Source: Alphaproteobacteria bacterium (GTDB taxonomy: Bacteria > Pseudomonadota > Alphaproteobacteria > Sphingomonadales > Sphingomonadaceae). Taken from it: a DNA stretch of 64,000 bases. The notes beneath the pieces are model-generated. The model searched no databases. It saw nothing but the letters and a program-made list of their open reading frames with translations, and was not told where the DNA came from. Position numbers and translations under genes: made by a program. The stretch lies in contig JAUHWC010000004.1 of assembly GCA_030424845.1 (NCBI GenBank), positions 124,001 to 188,000 on the forward strand, written 5' to 3'. This document shows positions 7,658-17,769 of the stretch, piece by piece (within the stretch, counting starts at the first letter, position 1; each line of letters begins with the position of its first letter).

Positions 7658-9178
7658 ATGTCCGATGAAGACCTGCTGATCCGATCCGCCGCTGACACTG
7701 CCTCCGGCGATGCGAGGGGCCGTGCCCTGCCCGCCAACCTGGAAGCGGAGGCCGCCTTCCTTGGCGCCGTGCTGATCGACAACCGGGTGCTCGAGGAGCT
7801 CAACGCGCCGATCCGCGCCGAACACTTCTTCGTGCCGTTGCACCAGCGCATCTTCGACCGGATCGTGACGCTGACGGACCGCCAGATGGTGGTCACACCG
7901 GTCACGCTGAAGCCCTATTTCGAAGGGGACGAGGCGCTGAAGGAACTGGGCGGCACCGCCTATCTCGCGCAGCTTACCGCTGACGGGCAGGGCCTGCTGG
8001 CCCCGCGCGAACTGGCCCAGCAGATCTATGACCTGTCCTTGCTGCGCGAACTGGTGAGCGTGGGCCGCAGCCTGGTCGAAGAAGCGCTCGACACCTCGGA
8101 CGAAGTGGAGCCGATGCGCCAGATCGAACAGGCCGAAGCCCGCCTGTTCGAAGTGGCCGAGGGGGCCACCACCGGGAACGAGGCATCGACCTTCAAGGCT
8201 GCCTCGCTCACCGCCATCAAGCTGGCCGAAGCGGCCATGAATTCGGGCGGCGGCCTGTCCGGCAAGACCACCGGCCTTGCCACGATCGACAGCAAGACCG
8301 CCGGCCTGCACGATTCCGACCTCATCATCCTTGCCGGGCGCCCGGGCATGGGCAAGACCTCGCTCGCCACCAACATCGCCTTCAACTGCGCGAAGGAACA
8401 CCTCAACTGGCAGCGCGATGGCGGCGAATTCAACTATGGCGCGCCAGTCGCCTTCTTCAGCCTGGAAATGAGCGCCGACCAGCTGGCCACGCGTATCCTT
8501 GCCGAACAGGCGGAGATCAGCTCCGAGGCGCTGCGTAGCGGTGACATGAAGCGCGAGGATTTCCAGCGCCTGTCCCGCGCCAGCCAGGAACTGGCGGACC
8601 TGCCGCTCTACATCGACGATACGCCCGGCCTCACCATTGCCGGCCTGCGCACCCGCGCCCGCCGGCTGAAGCGCCGCCACGAGATCGGCCTGATCGTGAT
8701 CGACTACCTCCAGCTGCTGCAAGGCTCCGGCCGCGCACAGGACAACCGCGTGAACGAGATCTCGGAGATCTCGCGCGGGCTTAAGACGCTGGCCAAGGAA
8801 CTGGGCGTGCCGGTGATTGCCCTGTCCCAGCTCAGCCGAGCCGTGGAACAGCGCGAAGACAAGCGCCCGATGCTGTCCGACCTGCGTGAATCCGGCTCGA
8901 TCGAGCAGGACGCGGACATGGTCTGGTTCATCTACCGCGCGGACTATTACCTCGAAGCCTCGCGTCCCGATGCGCCTTCGGAAAGCAGCTCTTCCGAGAC
9001 GAACGAGAAATACGCCCAGTGGGAACAGCGTTATCTGGAGCTGAAGAACAAGGCGACGCTGATCGTCGCCAAGCAGCGCCATGGTTCCACCGGTAATGTG
9101 CCGCTGCTGTTCCAGGCCGAATACACCAAGTTCTCCTCGCCCGCGACGAAGGACTATTCGGACTGGGGTTACGAATAG
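7658..9178 (+). CDS. dnaB: Replicative DNA helicase DnaB
   Basis: 506 residues from ATG 7658. The N-terminal helical domain (LPANLEAEAAFLGAVLIDN) interacts with primase and the loader. The C-terminal RecA-type ATPase has Walker A GRPGMGKTSLA, FFSLEMSADQL (motif H1a), Walker B LIVIDYLQLL, the sensor region VIALSQLSRAVEQR and a C-terminal arginine-finger area LRESGSIEQDAD. It is the hexameric helicase unwinding DNA at the fork. The start has no strong Shine-Dalgarno; a GGAG lies 23 bases upstream, and an in-frame TTG at 7652 is an alternative. No intein is present. Confidence 0.97.
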   Translation: MSDEDLLIRSAADTASGDARGRALPANLEAEAAFLGAVLIDNRVLEELNAPIRAEHFFVPLHQRIFDRIVTLTDRQMVVTPVTLKPYFEGDEALKELGGTAYLAQLTADGQGLLAPRELAQQIYDLSLLRELVSVGRSLVEEALDTSDEVEPMRQIEQAEARLFEVAEGATTGNEASTFKAASLTAIKLAEAAMNSGGGLSGKTTGLATIDSKTAGLHDSDLIILAGRPGMGKTSLATNIAFNCAKEHLNWQRDGGEFNYGAPVAFFSLEMSADQLATRILAEQAEISSEALRSGDMKREDFQRLSRASQELADLPLYIDDTPGLTIAGLRTRARRLKRRHEIGLIVIDYLQLLQGSGRAQDNRVNEISEISRGLKTLAKELGVPVIALSQLSRAVEQREDKRPMLSDLRESGSIEQDADMVWFIYRADYYLEASRPDAPSESSSSETNEKYAQWEQRYLELKNKATLIVAKQRHGSTGNVPLLFQAEYTKFSSPATKDYSDWGYE

Positions 9179-9212
9179 GGCTGCTTCCTGCCCGGCCGCT
9201 TGCCCGCGCGCT

Positions 9213-10400
9213 TCACAAGCCCAGGTTGAGCTTGCGGCTCACGGTGTAGTCAACCACCGAGACGAGGAACCAGCTGGCGATCCAGCGCAGCCGGTTGAAC
9301 CATCCCGCCTGCTGGCGGTGGATGTCCGCCGTGATCTCCTGCGAGGCGGCAAAATGGTCCGCGATGAAGCCGCGCATCCGCTCGGCCAGCGCCCTGTCCT
9401 CCACCCGCAGGACGATCTCCAGGTTGAGGTAAAGGCTGCGCATGTCGAAATTCGCGCTGCCCAGGTACACGGCATCGTCGAGGACGATCAGCTTCGTGTG
9501 CAGCTTGCAGGGCTGGAATTCCCAGATGCGTGCGCCGGAACGCAGGAAGGCGCGATAGAGCAGCCTCGCGGCACCCAGCGTGGCGCCATTGTCCGTCTTG
9601 CCCGGCAGCAGCAGCCGCGTCTGCCCCTTGCGGGCGATCTCGCGCATCCGGCGGCGCAAGCGGCGGGGCGGCGCGAAATAGGCCATCATGACGTCCAGTT
9701 TCCGGCCATACATCAGGTCCCGCCCGATGATCCGCGCCCAGCTGGACAGCCCCTTGGTCGGCCCCCCGATCAGCAGCCTGACAGGCCCATCGCCGCCTTC
9801 CCATTCGCGCACGCTCTTGCGGATGGCGCGGAATTGCGCCTTGTCGCTCGCCGTCCATGCCTCGAGTTCGCCGAACCAGGCCTCCACCTGCTCGACGATG
9901 TCCCCGGTCAGGGTCACCGCAAGGTCATTCCAGCCGTCCTGCTCCGGCAGTTCAAAATAGTCGTTCTCGATGTTGAACCCGCCGAGCATCGCGGTGTTGC
10001 CGTCTGCCACGACGATCTTCTGGTGGTTGCGGATGAGGTAGCGGCGGGACCAGCGCGCCTGGAAAATGCGGAAGTCGCCGCCGGCTTCGGTCAGGGGCGC
10101 AAAGAACACGGCGTCGGCTTGCGAGCCGAACCCGTCGACGATCACGGTCACGGCCACGCCGCGCACGGCCGCGGCCACCAGCGCATCGCGCACAATACGC
10201 CCTGCCTCGTCCCGCGCGAAGATGTAGAACGCCAGCTTGAGGCTGTGCTGCGCCTCCTCGATCAGGCGCAAGAGCCGTTCCAGCCTGTCCGGGCCTCCGG
10301 GATAGAAGCCGAGCGCGAGCCCCGGCAATTCGGCATGGAACGGCGCCGGGTCGCGATAAGCCGCAGCGCCTTCCCCTGCCGTGTCCGGGACCGTTTCCAT
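9213..10400 (-). CDS. Phospholipase D-like / cardiolipin synthase family protein
   Basis: 395 residues from ATG 10400. It has two HKD motifs: NHQKIVVADGNTAMLGG in the first half and LHTKLIVLDDAVYLGSANFD in the second, with an adjacent FYIFARDEAG strand typical of cardiolipin synthases. There are no obvious N-terminal membrane helices, unlike Cls-A, so it resembles ClsB/ClsC. The C-terminus has a hydrophobic segment (WIASWFLVSVVDY) that could be peripheral to the membrane. Transfer of phosphatidyl groups to make cardiolipin is likely. It is followed by no visible terminator and is divergent from rpoZ. Confidence 0.85.
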   Translation of the reverse strand: METVPDTAGEGAAAYRDPAPFHAELPGLALGFYPGGPDRLERLLRLIEEAQHSLKLAFYIFARDEAGRIVRDALVAAAVRGVAVTVIVDGFGSQADAVFFAPLTEAGGDFRIFQARWSRRYLIRNHQKIVVADGNTAMLGGFNIENDYFELPEQDGWNDLAVTLTGDIVEQVEAWFGELEAWTASDKAQFRAIRKSVREWEGGDGPVRLLIGGPTKGLSSWARIIGRDLMYGRKLDVMMAYFAPPRRLRRRMREIARKGQTRLLLPGKTDNGATLGAARLLYRAFLRSGARIWEFQPCKLHTKLIVLDDAVYLGSANFDMRSLYLNLEIVLRVEDRALAERMRGFIADHFAASQEITADIHRQQAGWFNRLRWIASWFLVSVVDYTVSRKLNLGL

Positions 10401-10505
10401 GCCCCCTTCTAGCACCGCAGCGCCAGCGGAAAACCTTGACGGAATCGTTGTTCCCGCCTAACTGGATCTCTTTCCGCACAAGTTGCATACAAATTGGAGT
10501 GCCCC

Positions 10506-10850
10506 ATGGCGCGCGTTACCGTCGAAGATTGCGTCGACAAGGTCCCGAACCGTTTCGATCTCGTCCTGCTGGCAGCCCAGCGTGCGCGCGAGATTTCCGG
10601 CGGTGCCGAACTGACCATTGACCGCGACCGGGACAAGAACCCGGTTGTGGCCCTGCGCGAAATTGCCGAGCAGACCGTGAAGCCCAAGCAGCTGAAGGAA
10701 TCGCTCGTCCAGTCGATGCAGAACTTCCTGCCCGATGAAGAGGACGAAGCTGATGACATCGGTTCGCTGAGCCAGTCGGCAGAGGCCATGCGCCTGTCCG
10801 CTTCGGCTCCGACGCGTTCGACCTCGATCGGCGCCGACTACGACGGCTGA
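10506..10850 (+). CDS. rpoZ: DNA-directed RNA polymerase omega subunit
   Basis: 114 residues from ATG 10506 (MARVTVEDC). The conserved blocks [34 protein letters not shown] and the acidic [11 protein letters not shown] tail match alphaproteobacterial omega, which chaperones the beta' subunit and forms part of the ppGpp site. Here relA/spoT does not follow it; instead a strong terminator comes 23 bases after the stop. Confidence 0.97.
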   Translation: MARVTVEDCVDKVPNRFDLVLLAAQRAREISGGAELTIDRDRDKNPVVALREIAEQTVKPKQLKESLVQSMQNFLPDEEDEADDIGSLSQSAEAMRLSASAPTRSTSIGADYDG

Positions 10851-10872
10851 TCCGGCCGATCCCGATCCCAAA

Positions 10873-10903
10873 GGGGCCGCACCACGCTGGTGCGGCCCTT
10901 TTT
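10873..10903 (+). terminator. Rho-independent terminator of rpoZ
   Basis: An 11-bp perfect stem (GGGCCGCACCA at 10874-10884, TGGTGCGGCCC at 10888-10898) with a 3-base loop is followed by TTTTT. Confidence 0.9.
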
Positions 10904-10964
10904 GTTCGTGCTGTTTGCCTCCACGCCGCTTCGGGTTACACTCGCAACCCATGGCGGGGACAGC

Positions 10965-11990
10965 ATGAGCGATATCGGCGAAGGCCTGGGAACAGCCGTG
11001 GAAGGCCGCCTGTTCGCGCGCGTGCTCGATCCCGCGTCGGGCGCGAAGGAGCGGCATCCCCACGGGCCGGACAAATGCCTCAATTGCGGCACCCAGCTCG
11101 TCGGTGCCTATTGCCATGCTTGCGGGCAGAGCGGCCACATCCACCGCACAATCGGCGCTTTCCTGCACGATCTGCTCCACGGCGCGCTCCATTTCGAAGG
11201 CAAGATGTGGCGCACCTTGCCCTTGCTCGTGCTGCGTCCCGGCGCGCTGACCCGGCGCTATATCGAAGGCGCGCGGGCGCGCTTCGTCTCGCCGATGGCG
11301 CTGTTCCTGTTCAGCGTCTTCCTGATGTTCGCCGTATTCCAGGTGCTGGGCATCAACGCACCGACAGATGCGGACACCAGCGCCCAGATCGAGGAGATGC
11401 AGGCGAGCCTTGAGGACGGCATCGCAGCCGAGATCGAACCGCCCGCCAACCCTGACGATCCCGCAGTCGATCCGCAGAGCAGTGAGGGCGAGGCCATTCC
11501 GGTGCGCGAAGACGGCTCCACGCAGATGACTTCCGGGCCTTCGGGGAATGAATACCTCGATCCCTTCCTCAACAACCCGCTGGGCGTGAAGTGGCGCGAG
11601 AACCCCTCGCTGATGCTCTACAAGATGCAGGCCAATGCCTACAAATTCTCGTGGCTGCTCATTCCGCTGTCGATCCCCTTCATGTGGCTGCTGTTCGTGT
11701 GGAAGCGGCGCTATCGCGGCTATGATCACGCCATTTTCGTGACCTATTCACTGAGCTTCATGACGCTGCTGTTCGTCACTGTATCCGTGCTCTACGCCTT
11801 CGATGTTGCCGAAGCCCTGATCATGACGCTGATGGCCATCGCCCCGCCGCTGCACCTCTACAAGCAATTGCGAGGAGCCTATGAACTCTCGCGCTTCTCG
11901 GCCATCTGGCGACTGTTCGCGCTGTCCGCCTGCATCTGGCTGATCCTTGTGCTGTTCCTGCAGATCCTGCTGCTGCTCGGGGCGTTTTGA
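10965..11990 (+). CDS. DUF3667 membrane protein with zinc ribbon
   Basis: 341 residues from ATG 10965, with GGGGA 5 bases upstream. A treble-clef-like ribbon CLNCGTQLVGAYCHACGQ lies near residues 39-56, typical of DUF3667. It is followed by the family motif F-HDLLHGALHFEGKMWRTLPLLVLRPG and TRRYIEGARARFVSPMALFLF entering the first membrane helix. An acidic, proline-rich periplasmic or cytosolic stretch (about residues 130-195) separates this helix from three or four C-terminal membrane helices. The family is common in sphingomonads and bacteroidetes; function unknown. Convergent with ftsH. Confidence 0.85.
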   Translation: MSDIGEGLGTAVEGRLFARVLDPASGAKERHPHGPDKCLNCGTQLVGAYCHACGQSGHIHRTIGAFLHDLLHGALHFEGKMWRTLPLLVLRPGALTRRYIEGARARFVSPMALFLFSVFLMFAVFQVLGINAPTDADTSAQIEEMQASLEDGIAAEIEPPANPDDPAVDPQSSEGEAIPVREDGSTQMTSGPSGNEYLDPFLNNPLGVKWRENPSLMLYKMQANAYKFSWLLIPLSIPFMWLLFVWKRRYRGYDHAIFVTYSLSFMTLLFVTVSVLYAFDVAEALIMTLMAIAPPLHLYKQLRGAYELSRFSAIWRLFALSACIWLILVLFLQILLLLGAF

Positions 11991-12000
11991 CAAGGTGAAA

Positions 12001-12024
12001 GGGCGGCGCATCGCTGCACCGCCC
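12001..12024 (-). terminator. Probable terminator downstream of ftsH
   Basis: GGGCGGCGCA at 12001-12010 pairs with TGCACCGCCC at 12015-12024 with one mismatch. On the minus strand it is followed by TTTC, 38 bases beyond the ftsH stop, and it sits between convergent ftsH and DUF3667 genes. Confidence 0.55.
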
Positions 12025-12061
12025 TGTCATTGTCTCAAAGCCGCTGGATAGGCCGCCGGCC

Positions 12062-14008
12062 TCAGGCGCCTTGCGGAGCCTCGTCCGATCCGCCGAAGCG
12101 CTTGCCGGCCTTCGGGATCGAGGAACCGTGGACCGGCTGCACGGCAACAGGGCCCTTGGGCTCGTCCGGACGATCGATCTTGCCATCGTCGAGCAGCTGC
12201 TTGATCTCCTCGCCGGTCAGCGTCTCGTACTCCAGCAGGGCTTCCGCCAGCAGGTGCAGCTGGTCCTTGTGCGTGGTGAGGATATCGGTCGCGCGCTTGT
12301 GCGAGCCTTCGACCAGCGTCTTGATCTCGCTGTCGATCAGCTTGTTGGTCTCGTCCGAAGCCATGGTCCGCACCGTCTGGCCCATGCCGAGGTAGCCTTC
12401 CTGGCTCGCCTCGTACTGCAGCGGGCCGAGCTTGTCGGACATGCCCCACTTGGTCACCATGTTGCGGGCAAGGTCCGTCGCATACTGGATGTCGGACGAC
12501 GCGCCGGAGCTGACCTTGTCGTAACCGAAGATGATTTCCTCGGCCACGCGGCCACCCATGCTGACAGACAGGTTCGCGTGCATCTTGTCGCGGTGGTAGG
12601 AGTAGTTGTCCCGTTCCGGCAGGCGCATGACCATGCCCAGCGCACGGCCGCGCGGGATGATGGTGGCCTTGTGGATCGGGTCCGATGCCTCCTCATGCAC
12701 GGCGACGATGGCGTGACCGGCCTCGTGATAGGCGGTCATCTTCTTCTCGTCCTCGGTCATGACCATGGACTTGCGCTCGGCACCCATCATCACCTTGTCC
12801 TTGGCGTCCTCGAACTCCTGCATGGCGACAAGGCGCTTGTTGCGCCGCGCTGCCAGCAAGGCAGCTTCGTTGACGAGGTTGGCAAGGTCCGCGCCGGAAA
12901 AGCCGGGCGTGCCGCGGGCGATGGTGCGCGCGTTCACGTCAGGTGCCAGCGGCACCTTCTTCATGTGCACGGCAAGGATCTTCTCGCGCCCGTCGATATC
13001 GGGGATCGGCACCACCACCTGGCGGTCAAAGCGGCCCGGACGCAAGAGCGCCGGGTCGAGCACGTCAGGGCGGTTGGTGGCAGCGATGATGATGATGCCT
13101 TCATTGGCCTCGAAACCATCCATCTCCACCAGCAACTGGTTCAGCGTCTGCTCGCGCTCGTCATTGGAATTGCCGATGCCGTTGCCGCGATGGCGGCCGA
13201 CTGCGTCGATTTCGTCAATGAACACGATGCAGGGGGCGTTCTTCTTGGCCTGTTCGAACATGTCGCGCACGCGGCTTGCGCCCACGCCCACGAACATCTC
13301 TACGAAGTCCGAGCCGGAAATGGTGAAGAAGGGCACGCGCGCTTCACCCGCAATCGCGCGGGCGAGCAGCGTCTTGCCGGTGCCGGGCGAGCCGACCAGC
13401 AGCGCGCCCTTGGGGATGGTGCCGCCGAGCTTGGAGAAACGCTGCGGGTCCTTCAGGAACTCGACGATTTCCTGCAATTCCTCGCGTGCCTCGTCGATGC
13501 CGGCGACATCGTCAAAGGTGACGCGCCCCTGCTTTTCGGTCAGCAGCTTGGCCTTGGACTTGCCGAAGCCCATGGCGCCCGATCCGCCGCCTTTCTGCAC
13601 CTGCCGCAGGGCAAAGAAGGCGATGCCCAGGATCAGCAGGAAGGGCAGGGTATTGATCAGGATGGCGAGCAGCAGGTTGCCGCTGTCAGGCTGGGCACCG
13701 GTGTAGGTCACGCCGTTTTCGTCCAGCAATTCGGTAAGCCGCATGTCATTGCCGACCGGCGTCGTGGTGAAGGGCTCGCTGTTCTTGAAGGTTCCGGTGA
13801 TCCGGTCAGGCGCGATGATCACTTCCTCCACGCTACCTTCGGCCACCTTTTCGCGGAAGTCGGAATAGGTGATCTGCGTGCCAGGTGCCTCGCCGGAGTT
13901 CCCGAACATGGAAACCATCAGCAGCAGCGCCATGAAAATGCCGCCCCATACAAGCAGGCTTTTCACCCAGGGGTTGGGGTTGTATTCCGGTTCGGGATTG
14001 TCGCTCAT
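12062..14008 (-). CDS. ftsH: ATP-dependent zinc metalloprotease FtsH
   Basis: 648 residues from ATG 14008 ([10 protein letters not shown]). Two membrane helices flank a short periplasmic domain (about residues 15-36 and 115-135). The AAA domain has Walker [12 protein letters not shown] (Ser where most have Pro), Walker [14 protein letters not shown], and the second-region-of-homology arginines in [18 protein letters not shown]. The protease site is HEAGHAIVA. FtsH degrades misfolded membrane proteins and regulators such as LpxC and sigma-32. The C-terminus is short and ends [13 protein letters not shown] membrane-bound regulator gene lies 189 bases upstream on the same strand. Confidence 0.97.
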   Translation of the reverse strand: MSDNPEPEYNPNPWVKSLLVWGGIFMALLLMVSMFGNSGEAPGTQITYSDFREKVAEGSVEEVIIAPDRITGTFKNSEPFTTTPVGNDMRLTELLDENGVTYTGAQPDSGNLLLAILINTLPFLLILGIAFFALRQVQKGGGSGAMGFGKSKAKLLTEKQGRVTFDDVAGIDEAREELQEIVEFLKDPQRFSKLGGTIPKGALLVGSPGTGKTLLARAIAGEARVPFFTISGSDFVEMFVGVGASRVRDMFEQAKKNAPCIVFIDEIDAVGRHRGNGIGNSNDEREQTLNQLLVEMDGFEANEGIIIIAATNRPDVLDPALLRPGRFDRQVVVPIPDIDGREKILAVHMKKVPLAPDVNARTIARGTPGFSGADLANLVNEAALLAARRNKRLVAMQEFEDAKDKVMMGAERKSMVMTEDEKKMTAYHEAGHAIVAVHEEASDPIHKATIIPRGRALGMVMRLPERDNYSYHRDKMHANLSVSMGGRVAEEIIFGYDKVSSGASSDIQYATDLARNMVTKWGMSDKLGPLQYEASQEGYLGMGQTVRTMASDETNKLIDSEIKTLVEGSHKRATDILTTHKDQLHLLAEALLEYETLTGEEIKQLLDDGKIDRPDEPKGPVAVQPVHGSSIPKAGKRFGGSDEAPQGA

Positions 14009-14197
14009 GCTCTCGCATTCCTTTCGTGTGAGCCAATGTAGGATCGCGCGGGTGAATGGCAAGCTAATGGGATACGGATTCTGGCCCGTATTCCGGTCGT
14101 TTTGGCGCAGTGTTGCGGGGGTAAGCCCGTGGCAGGATGGCCGGGGCCGGCCAGATCGGTGCGAAGAGGCATCGTTCCGCAACCGGGCCGGGCGGGC

Positions 14198-15400
14198 CTA
14201 CTCGCGCGCCCTTGCCAGCACCAGCCTGTCTGACAGGTCTGCTCCCTGCTGCCCGGTAATCTGGAACAGCGCCTCGAAGGACGGACTGGCTGCCGCGTCA
14301 TCGAGCGCGTCATCCAGCTCGCCGGAAGCCACCAGCGGCCCCACTCCGCGAAGCCCGGTCACGCGTTCGCTGGCCACGACCGTGACCAGAGCGCCGCCAG
14401 GTGCCGTGTAGCGCGAGACATAGGCGAAATCGCGATAGAAGGCGGGAGAGGCGAGCCGGCGCGCTTCGTCGCTCATCCAGCGTTCGCCGCTCTCGCGATC
14501 GATGATCTCGTCATAGCTTTCACCGATCCTCAGCGAGCTGCCCGCAAAGGTGATGTCTTCCAGCAGGCCCATCCCCGAAAGCAGGCCGAGATAGACCACG
14601 TCATGGGTATTGAGCTGGTCCGATGTCAGTTCGGATGCCGCGATGATATCCACCCGCTTGCCGCTGCTCGCCAGCAGCGGGGTGACGTTCTGCAAGGCAT
14701 AAGCGGTCTGGAACGGCAGGTAATTGAGGCCGACATCCTCTGCATTGGCATAGCGCTCCGGATCGGCTTCCTGCAGCCGCAGCAGGTCTTTCGCGGAATC
14801 GACGCGGAAATCGCGGATCAACCGTCCGTCCTCGGGATAAAGCGGATCGATTTCCCCGAACAGGTAGTAATCGCCCAGCACCAGCAGCACGGGACGGTCG
14901 GATTCCAGCAGCGGATCCCAGATCGAATTGGCTGGCACACCCGAACCACGCGACAACAGCATGCCGGCCACGAAGGCAGCGATCATGGCCAGAAGCCCCA
15001 GGACAAGCGGCCTCACCAGGCCCTTGCCGGTCCTCACCCCCGACATGGCCGTTGCCGTATCCGCTTCCTCCTCGCGAAGCATGCGCAGGGCATAGACGCC
15101 GGCGGGCAGTTCGAGCTGCGGTGCGCCATCGGCCGGCGGGTGGATGCGATAATGATCGTCCAGCTTCTTGCGCAAGCGGTGGACATAGACGCGCACTGTC
15201 GCATCGTCCGCGTCGGTCTGCTCCTGCCCGAAAACCTGCGCGGAAATGTCCTGCTGGCTGGCGCTTTGCGCTTGCGGGCCACGCTCGGCCAGAAAATCGA
15301 ACAATTCGCGCAAACGGCCCGATTGCCCGACCACGCCGCATCCGCGAAGCCTTTCCACTTCTGCCTGAAAGGCGGCGTTACTATCTTCCCCGTTCGCCAA
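14198..15400 (-). CDS. Membrane-anchored winged-helix transcriptional regulator (CadC-like architecture)
   Basis: 400 residues from TTG 15400, which has GGAGGGG just upstream. Residues 1-110 look like an OmpR-type winged-helix domain: FDFLAERG, SASQQDISAQVFGQ and DATVRVYVHRLRKKLDDHY as recognition helix and wing, ending in LPAGVYALRM. One transmembrane helix (about 127-148, LVRPLVLGLLAMIAAFVAG) then leads to a roughly 250-residue periplasmic domain with no recognised motif. Such proteins sense an envelope signal and bind DNA at the membrane. It is divergent from the TonB-dependent receptor at 15533 with 132 bases between, so that receptor is the likely target. Confidence 0.75.
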   Translation of the reverse strand: MANGEDSNAAFQAEVERLRGCGVVGQSGRLRELFDFLAERGPQAQSASQQDISAQVFGQEQTDADDATVRVYVHRLRKKLDDHYRIHPPADGAPQLELPAGVYALRMLREEEADTATAMSGVRTGKGLVRPLVLGLLAMIAAFVAGMLLSRGSGVPANSIWDPLLESDRPVLLVLGDYYLFGEIDPLYPEDGRLIRDFRVDSAKDLLRLQEADPERYANAEDVGLNYLPFQTAYALQNVTPLLASSGKRVDIIAASELTSDQLNTHDVVYLGLLSGMGLLEDITFAGSSLRIGESYDEIIDRESGERWMSDEARRLASPAFYRDFAYVSRYTAPGGALVTVVASERVTGLRGVGPLVASGELDDALDDAAASPSFEALFQITGQQGADLSDRLVLARARE

Positions 15401-15532
15401 GAACCCCTCCGCCAGATGCCTGTTTCACTGCGTAACGTGCTTGTAACAGGGCGATTACCGTAATTTACGTGGCAGCGCGCAAGCCCATGGGACAGATCGC
15501 AAACCACAGAGTTTATCAAGCAAGGTTACACA

Positions 15533-17653
15533 GTGAACCCCAGTACCGGAAAGAGTTTCAGATCCACCCCCCGCGCCGGTTTCCTTGCCGGTACGGCTGC
15601 CCTCGCCTGCGCCTGTTTTGCTCACCCCGCACTGGCGCAGGTCGAGGTGCAGGAGGATGTGCAGACCTCCTCGGACGCACTGGCCCGCGAGAATATCGGC
15701 ATCGTGCGCGACGAGGCGAGCGGGGACATCATGTACGTCTATGGCCGCGGCGAAAGGCGCATCGGCGAAGCCATTGCCGCCAGCGAAGGCGGCGTGGCCG
15801 GGGCAGACCTTGAAATCCGCCCGCTCTTGCGTCCCGGCGAAATCCTCGAGGCGACACCGGGCCTGATCGCCACCCAGCATTCGGGCGGGGGCAAGGCCAA
15901 CCAGTTCTTCCTGCGCGGCTTCAACCTCGATCATGGCACGGATTATGCCGTCTACATCGACGACATGCCGATGAACTTTCGCACCCACGGGCACGGCCAG
16001 GGCTACCTTGATGTCAACGGGTTGATCCCGGAAAGCATGGAGCGGGTGGATTACCGCAAGGGCCCCTATCGCGCGGACACCGGCGATTTCAGCTTCGTCG
16101 GCTCCAGCTTCATCACCACCAAGGACCGCGTGGAACCCTTCGCCACCGCAGAGGTGGGCTCCTACGGTTACCGCCGTTTCGTGGCGGGCGGGTCGGCAAA
16201 GGTCGGCAGCGGTGACCTGCTCGCCATCGGCCAGGCCAAGTTCAACGACGGGCCGTGGGAACTGCCGGAAGACTTCGAAGGCTACTCCGGCCTCATCAAG
16301 TACTCCGCCCCCATCGGCAATGCGGACTTCCAGATTGCCCTGCATGTCTATGACGCCAACTGGTCACCGACCGAACAGATACCCGAACGCGCTGTCGGCA
16401 CAGCCTTGTGCGCAGACCGTTTCTGCTCGCTCGACAAGACCCTGCGCGGCTCCACCGAAAGGCAGGTGCTGACAGCGAATTACCAAAGCGGTGACTGGCG
16501 CATCACCGCCTATGTCCAGCATTACGACTGGGACCTGCTGTCCAACTTCACCTTCTTCCTCGATGATCCGGTGAACGGTGACCAGCTGCGCCAGTATGAT
16601 AGCCTGTGGACCTTCGGCGGGAGGCTGGAACGCAATTTCCGTATCGGCAATCGCGTGTCGCTGCGCGCCGGCGCCGAAGCGCGCTGGGACCATATCGATC
16701 GCGTCGGCCTCGATGAAACCATCGATGGCCAGTTCGATGCCACCATCGGCGCGTTCCGTGTCTACGAGGAATCCGTCGGCCTGTATGCCGAGATGATTGT
16801 CGAACCCGTCGACCGGCTGTTCCTTACTGCAGGCTTGCGCGGCGATTTCTACGGTTTCGAAACCACCGCGCTTGGCGGCCCGGCAAGCTGGTCCGGCAAG
16901 GTAACGGACGACACCTTCGCACCCAAGATCGGCCTGAACTACGAGGTGGCGGAGGGCATCGCCCTTTATGCCAACTACGGCGAAGGCTTCCATTCCAACG
17001 ACGCGCGCGGCGTGACTGCGCCGACTGACCCGGCAACCGGCCTCGTCGAAGGCGATTTCGAGGAAATTGGCTTTCGCTTCGAACGCGGCGGGCTGATCTT
17101 TACCGGCGTATACTGGTGGTCCAGCATCGAAAGCGAGCTGATCTATCTCGGCGATGCGGGCGCGGTGGAACCTTCAGACCCCGGCAAGCGCCGCGGCTAT
17201 GAACTCACCGCCTTCTGGAAGCCGAACAACTGGTTGGCCGTGGACGCGGTATGGACCGGCACACGCAGCCGCTTCGCCAACCTGCCCGATGGCCAGAACC
17301 ATATCCCCGGCGCGCTCGATACAGCGGGCGAACTGGGCATCTCTGCCGCTTTCCCCAACTGGAACGCTTCTGCGCGCATACGCCATCTCGGACCGCACCC
17401 GCTGATCGAGGACAATTCGGTTCGCGGACCGGCCACCACGCTGGTGAATTTCCGGGCAGCATGGACACCGAACAACTTCTGGGGCCTGGAGATCTACGGC
17501 GAACTGCTCAATGCATTCGATTCCAAGGACAACGACATCGCCTATTTCTACGCCACCCGCTTCCCCGGCGAGCCCGCCGAAGGGATCGAGGGCCTCAACA
17601 GCCGCATCGTGGAACCGCGCCAGGTCCGCGTGGGCCTGACCAAGAGGTTCTGA
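15533..17653 (+). CDS. TonB-dependent outer-membrane receptor
   Basis: 706 residues from GTG 15533, with AAGG 7 bases upstream. A signal peptide ends near HPALAQVEV. The plug domain spans about residues 85-210: RPGEILEATPGLIATQHSGG, FFLRGFNLDHGTDYAVYIDDMP and VDYRKGPYRADTGDFSFVGSSF. The rest is a beta-barrel ending VRVGLTKRF, with the terminal Phe needed for outer-membrane insertion. It imports a siderophore or other ligand using TonB energy. No extracytoplasmic signalling domain is present, so control probably comes from the divergent membrane-bound regulator rather than an ECF sigma system. Substrate unknown. Confidence 0.93.
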   Translation: MNPSTGKSFRSTPRAGFLAGTAALACACFAHPALAQVEVQEDVQTSSDALARENIGIVRDEASGDIMYVYGRGERRIGEAIAASEGGVAGADLEIRPLLRPGEILEATPGLIATQHSGGGKANQFFLRGFNLDHGTDYAVYIDDMPMNFRTHGHGQGYLDVNGLIPESMERVDYRKGPYRADTGDFSFVGSSFITTKDRVEPFATAEVGSYGYRRFVAGGSAKVGSGDLLAIGQAKFNDGPWELPEDFEGYSGLIKYSAPIGNADFQIALHVYDANWSPTEQIPERAVGTALCADRFCSLDKTLRGSTERQVLTANYQSGDWRITAYVQHYDWDLLSNFTFFLDDPVNGDQLRQYDSLWTFGGRLERNFRIGNRVSLRAGAEARWDHIDRVGLDETIDGQFDATIGAFRVYEESVGLYAEMIVEPVDRLFLTAGLRGDFYGFETTALGGPASWSGKVTDDTFAPKIGLNYEVAEGIALYANYGEGFHSNDARGVTAPTDPATGLVEGDFEEIGFRFERGGLIFTGVYWWSSIESELIYLGDAGAVEPSDPGKRRGYELTAFWKPNNWLAVDAVWTGTRSRFANLPDGQNHIPGALDTAGELGISAAFPNWNASARIRHLGPHPLIEDNSVRGPATTLVNFRAAWTPNNFWGLEIYGELLNAFDSKDNDIAYFYATRFPGEPAEGIEGLNSRIVEPRQVRVGLTKRF

Positions 17654-17717
17654 TGCGCGCGGCCTGATGCGGACTTGCAGGTGATGGCGCGGATCGCGTG
17701 CGCGCCGTCACCAATCG

Positions 17718-17757
17718 AAGGGCCCGGCTGTCATGCATGGCGACAGTCGGGCCTTTC
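17718..17757 (+). terminator. Terminator between TonB receptor and Rieske oxygenase genes
   Basis: AAGGGCCCGGCTGTC and GACAGTCGGGCCTTT form a long stem with one G-T pair and one bulge around an ATGCATGGC loop, followed by a T-rich CTTTCTCTT. It lies 65 bases after the receptor stop and just before the convergent Rieske gene end. Confidence 0.75.
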
Positions 17758-17769
17758 TCTTCGCTGCAA

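Noticed and set aside
7493-9082. 529-residue open frame antisense to dnaB
   Set aside because: Composition is Gly/Ala/His/Arg-rich with no family motif; it mirrors codon bias of dnaB.
12071-14041. 656-residue open frame antisense to ftsH
   Set aside because: No start signal or domain; FtsH motifs fix the coding strand.
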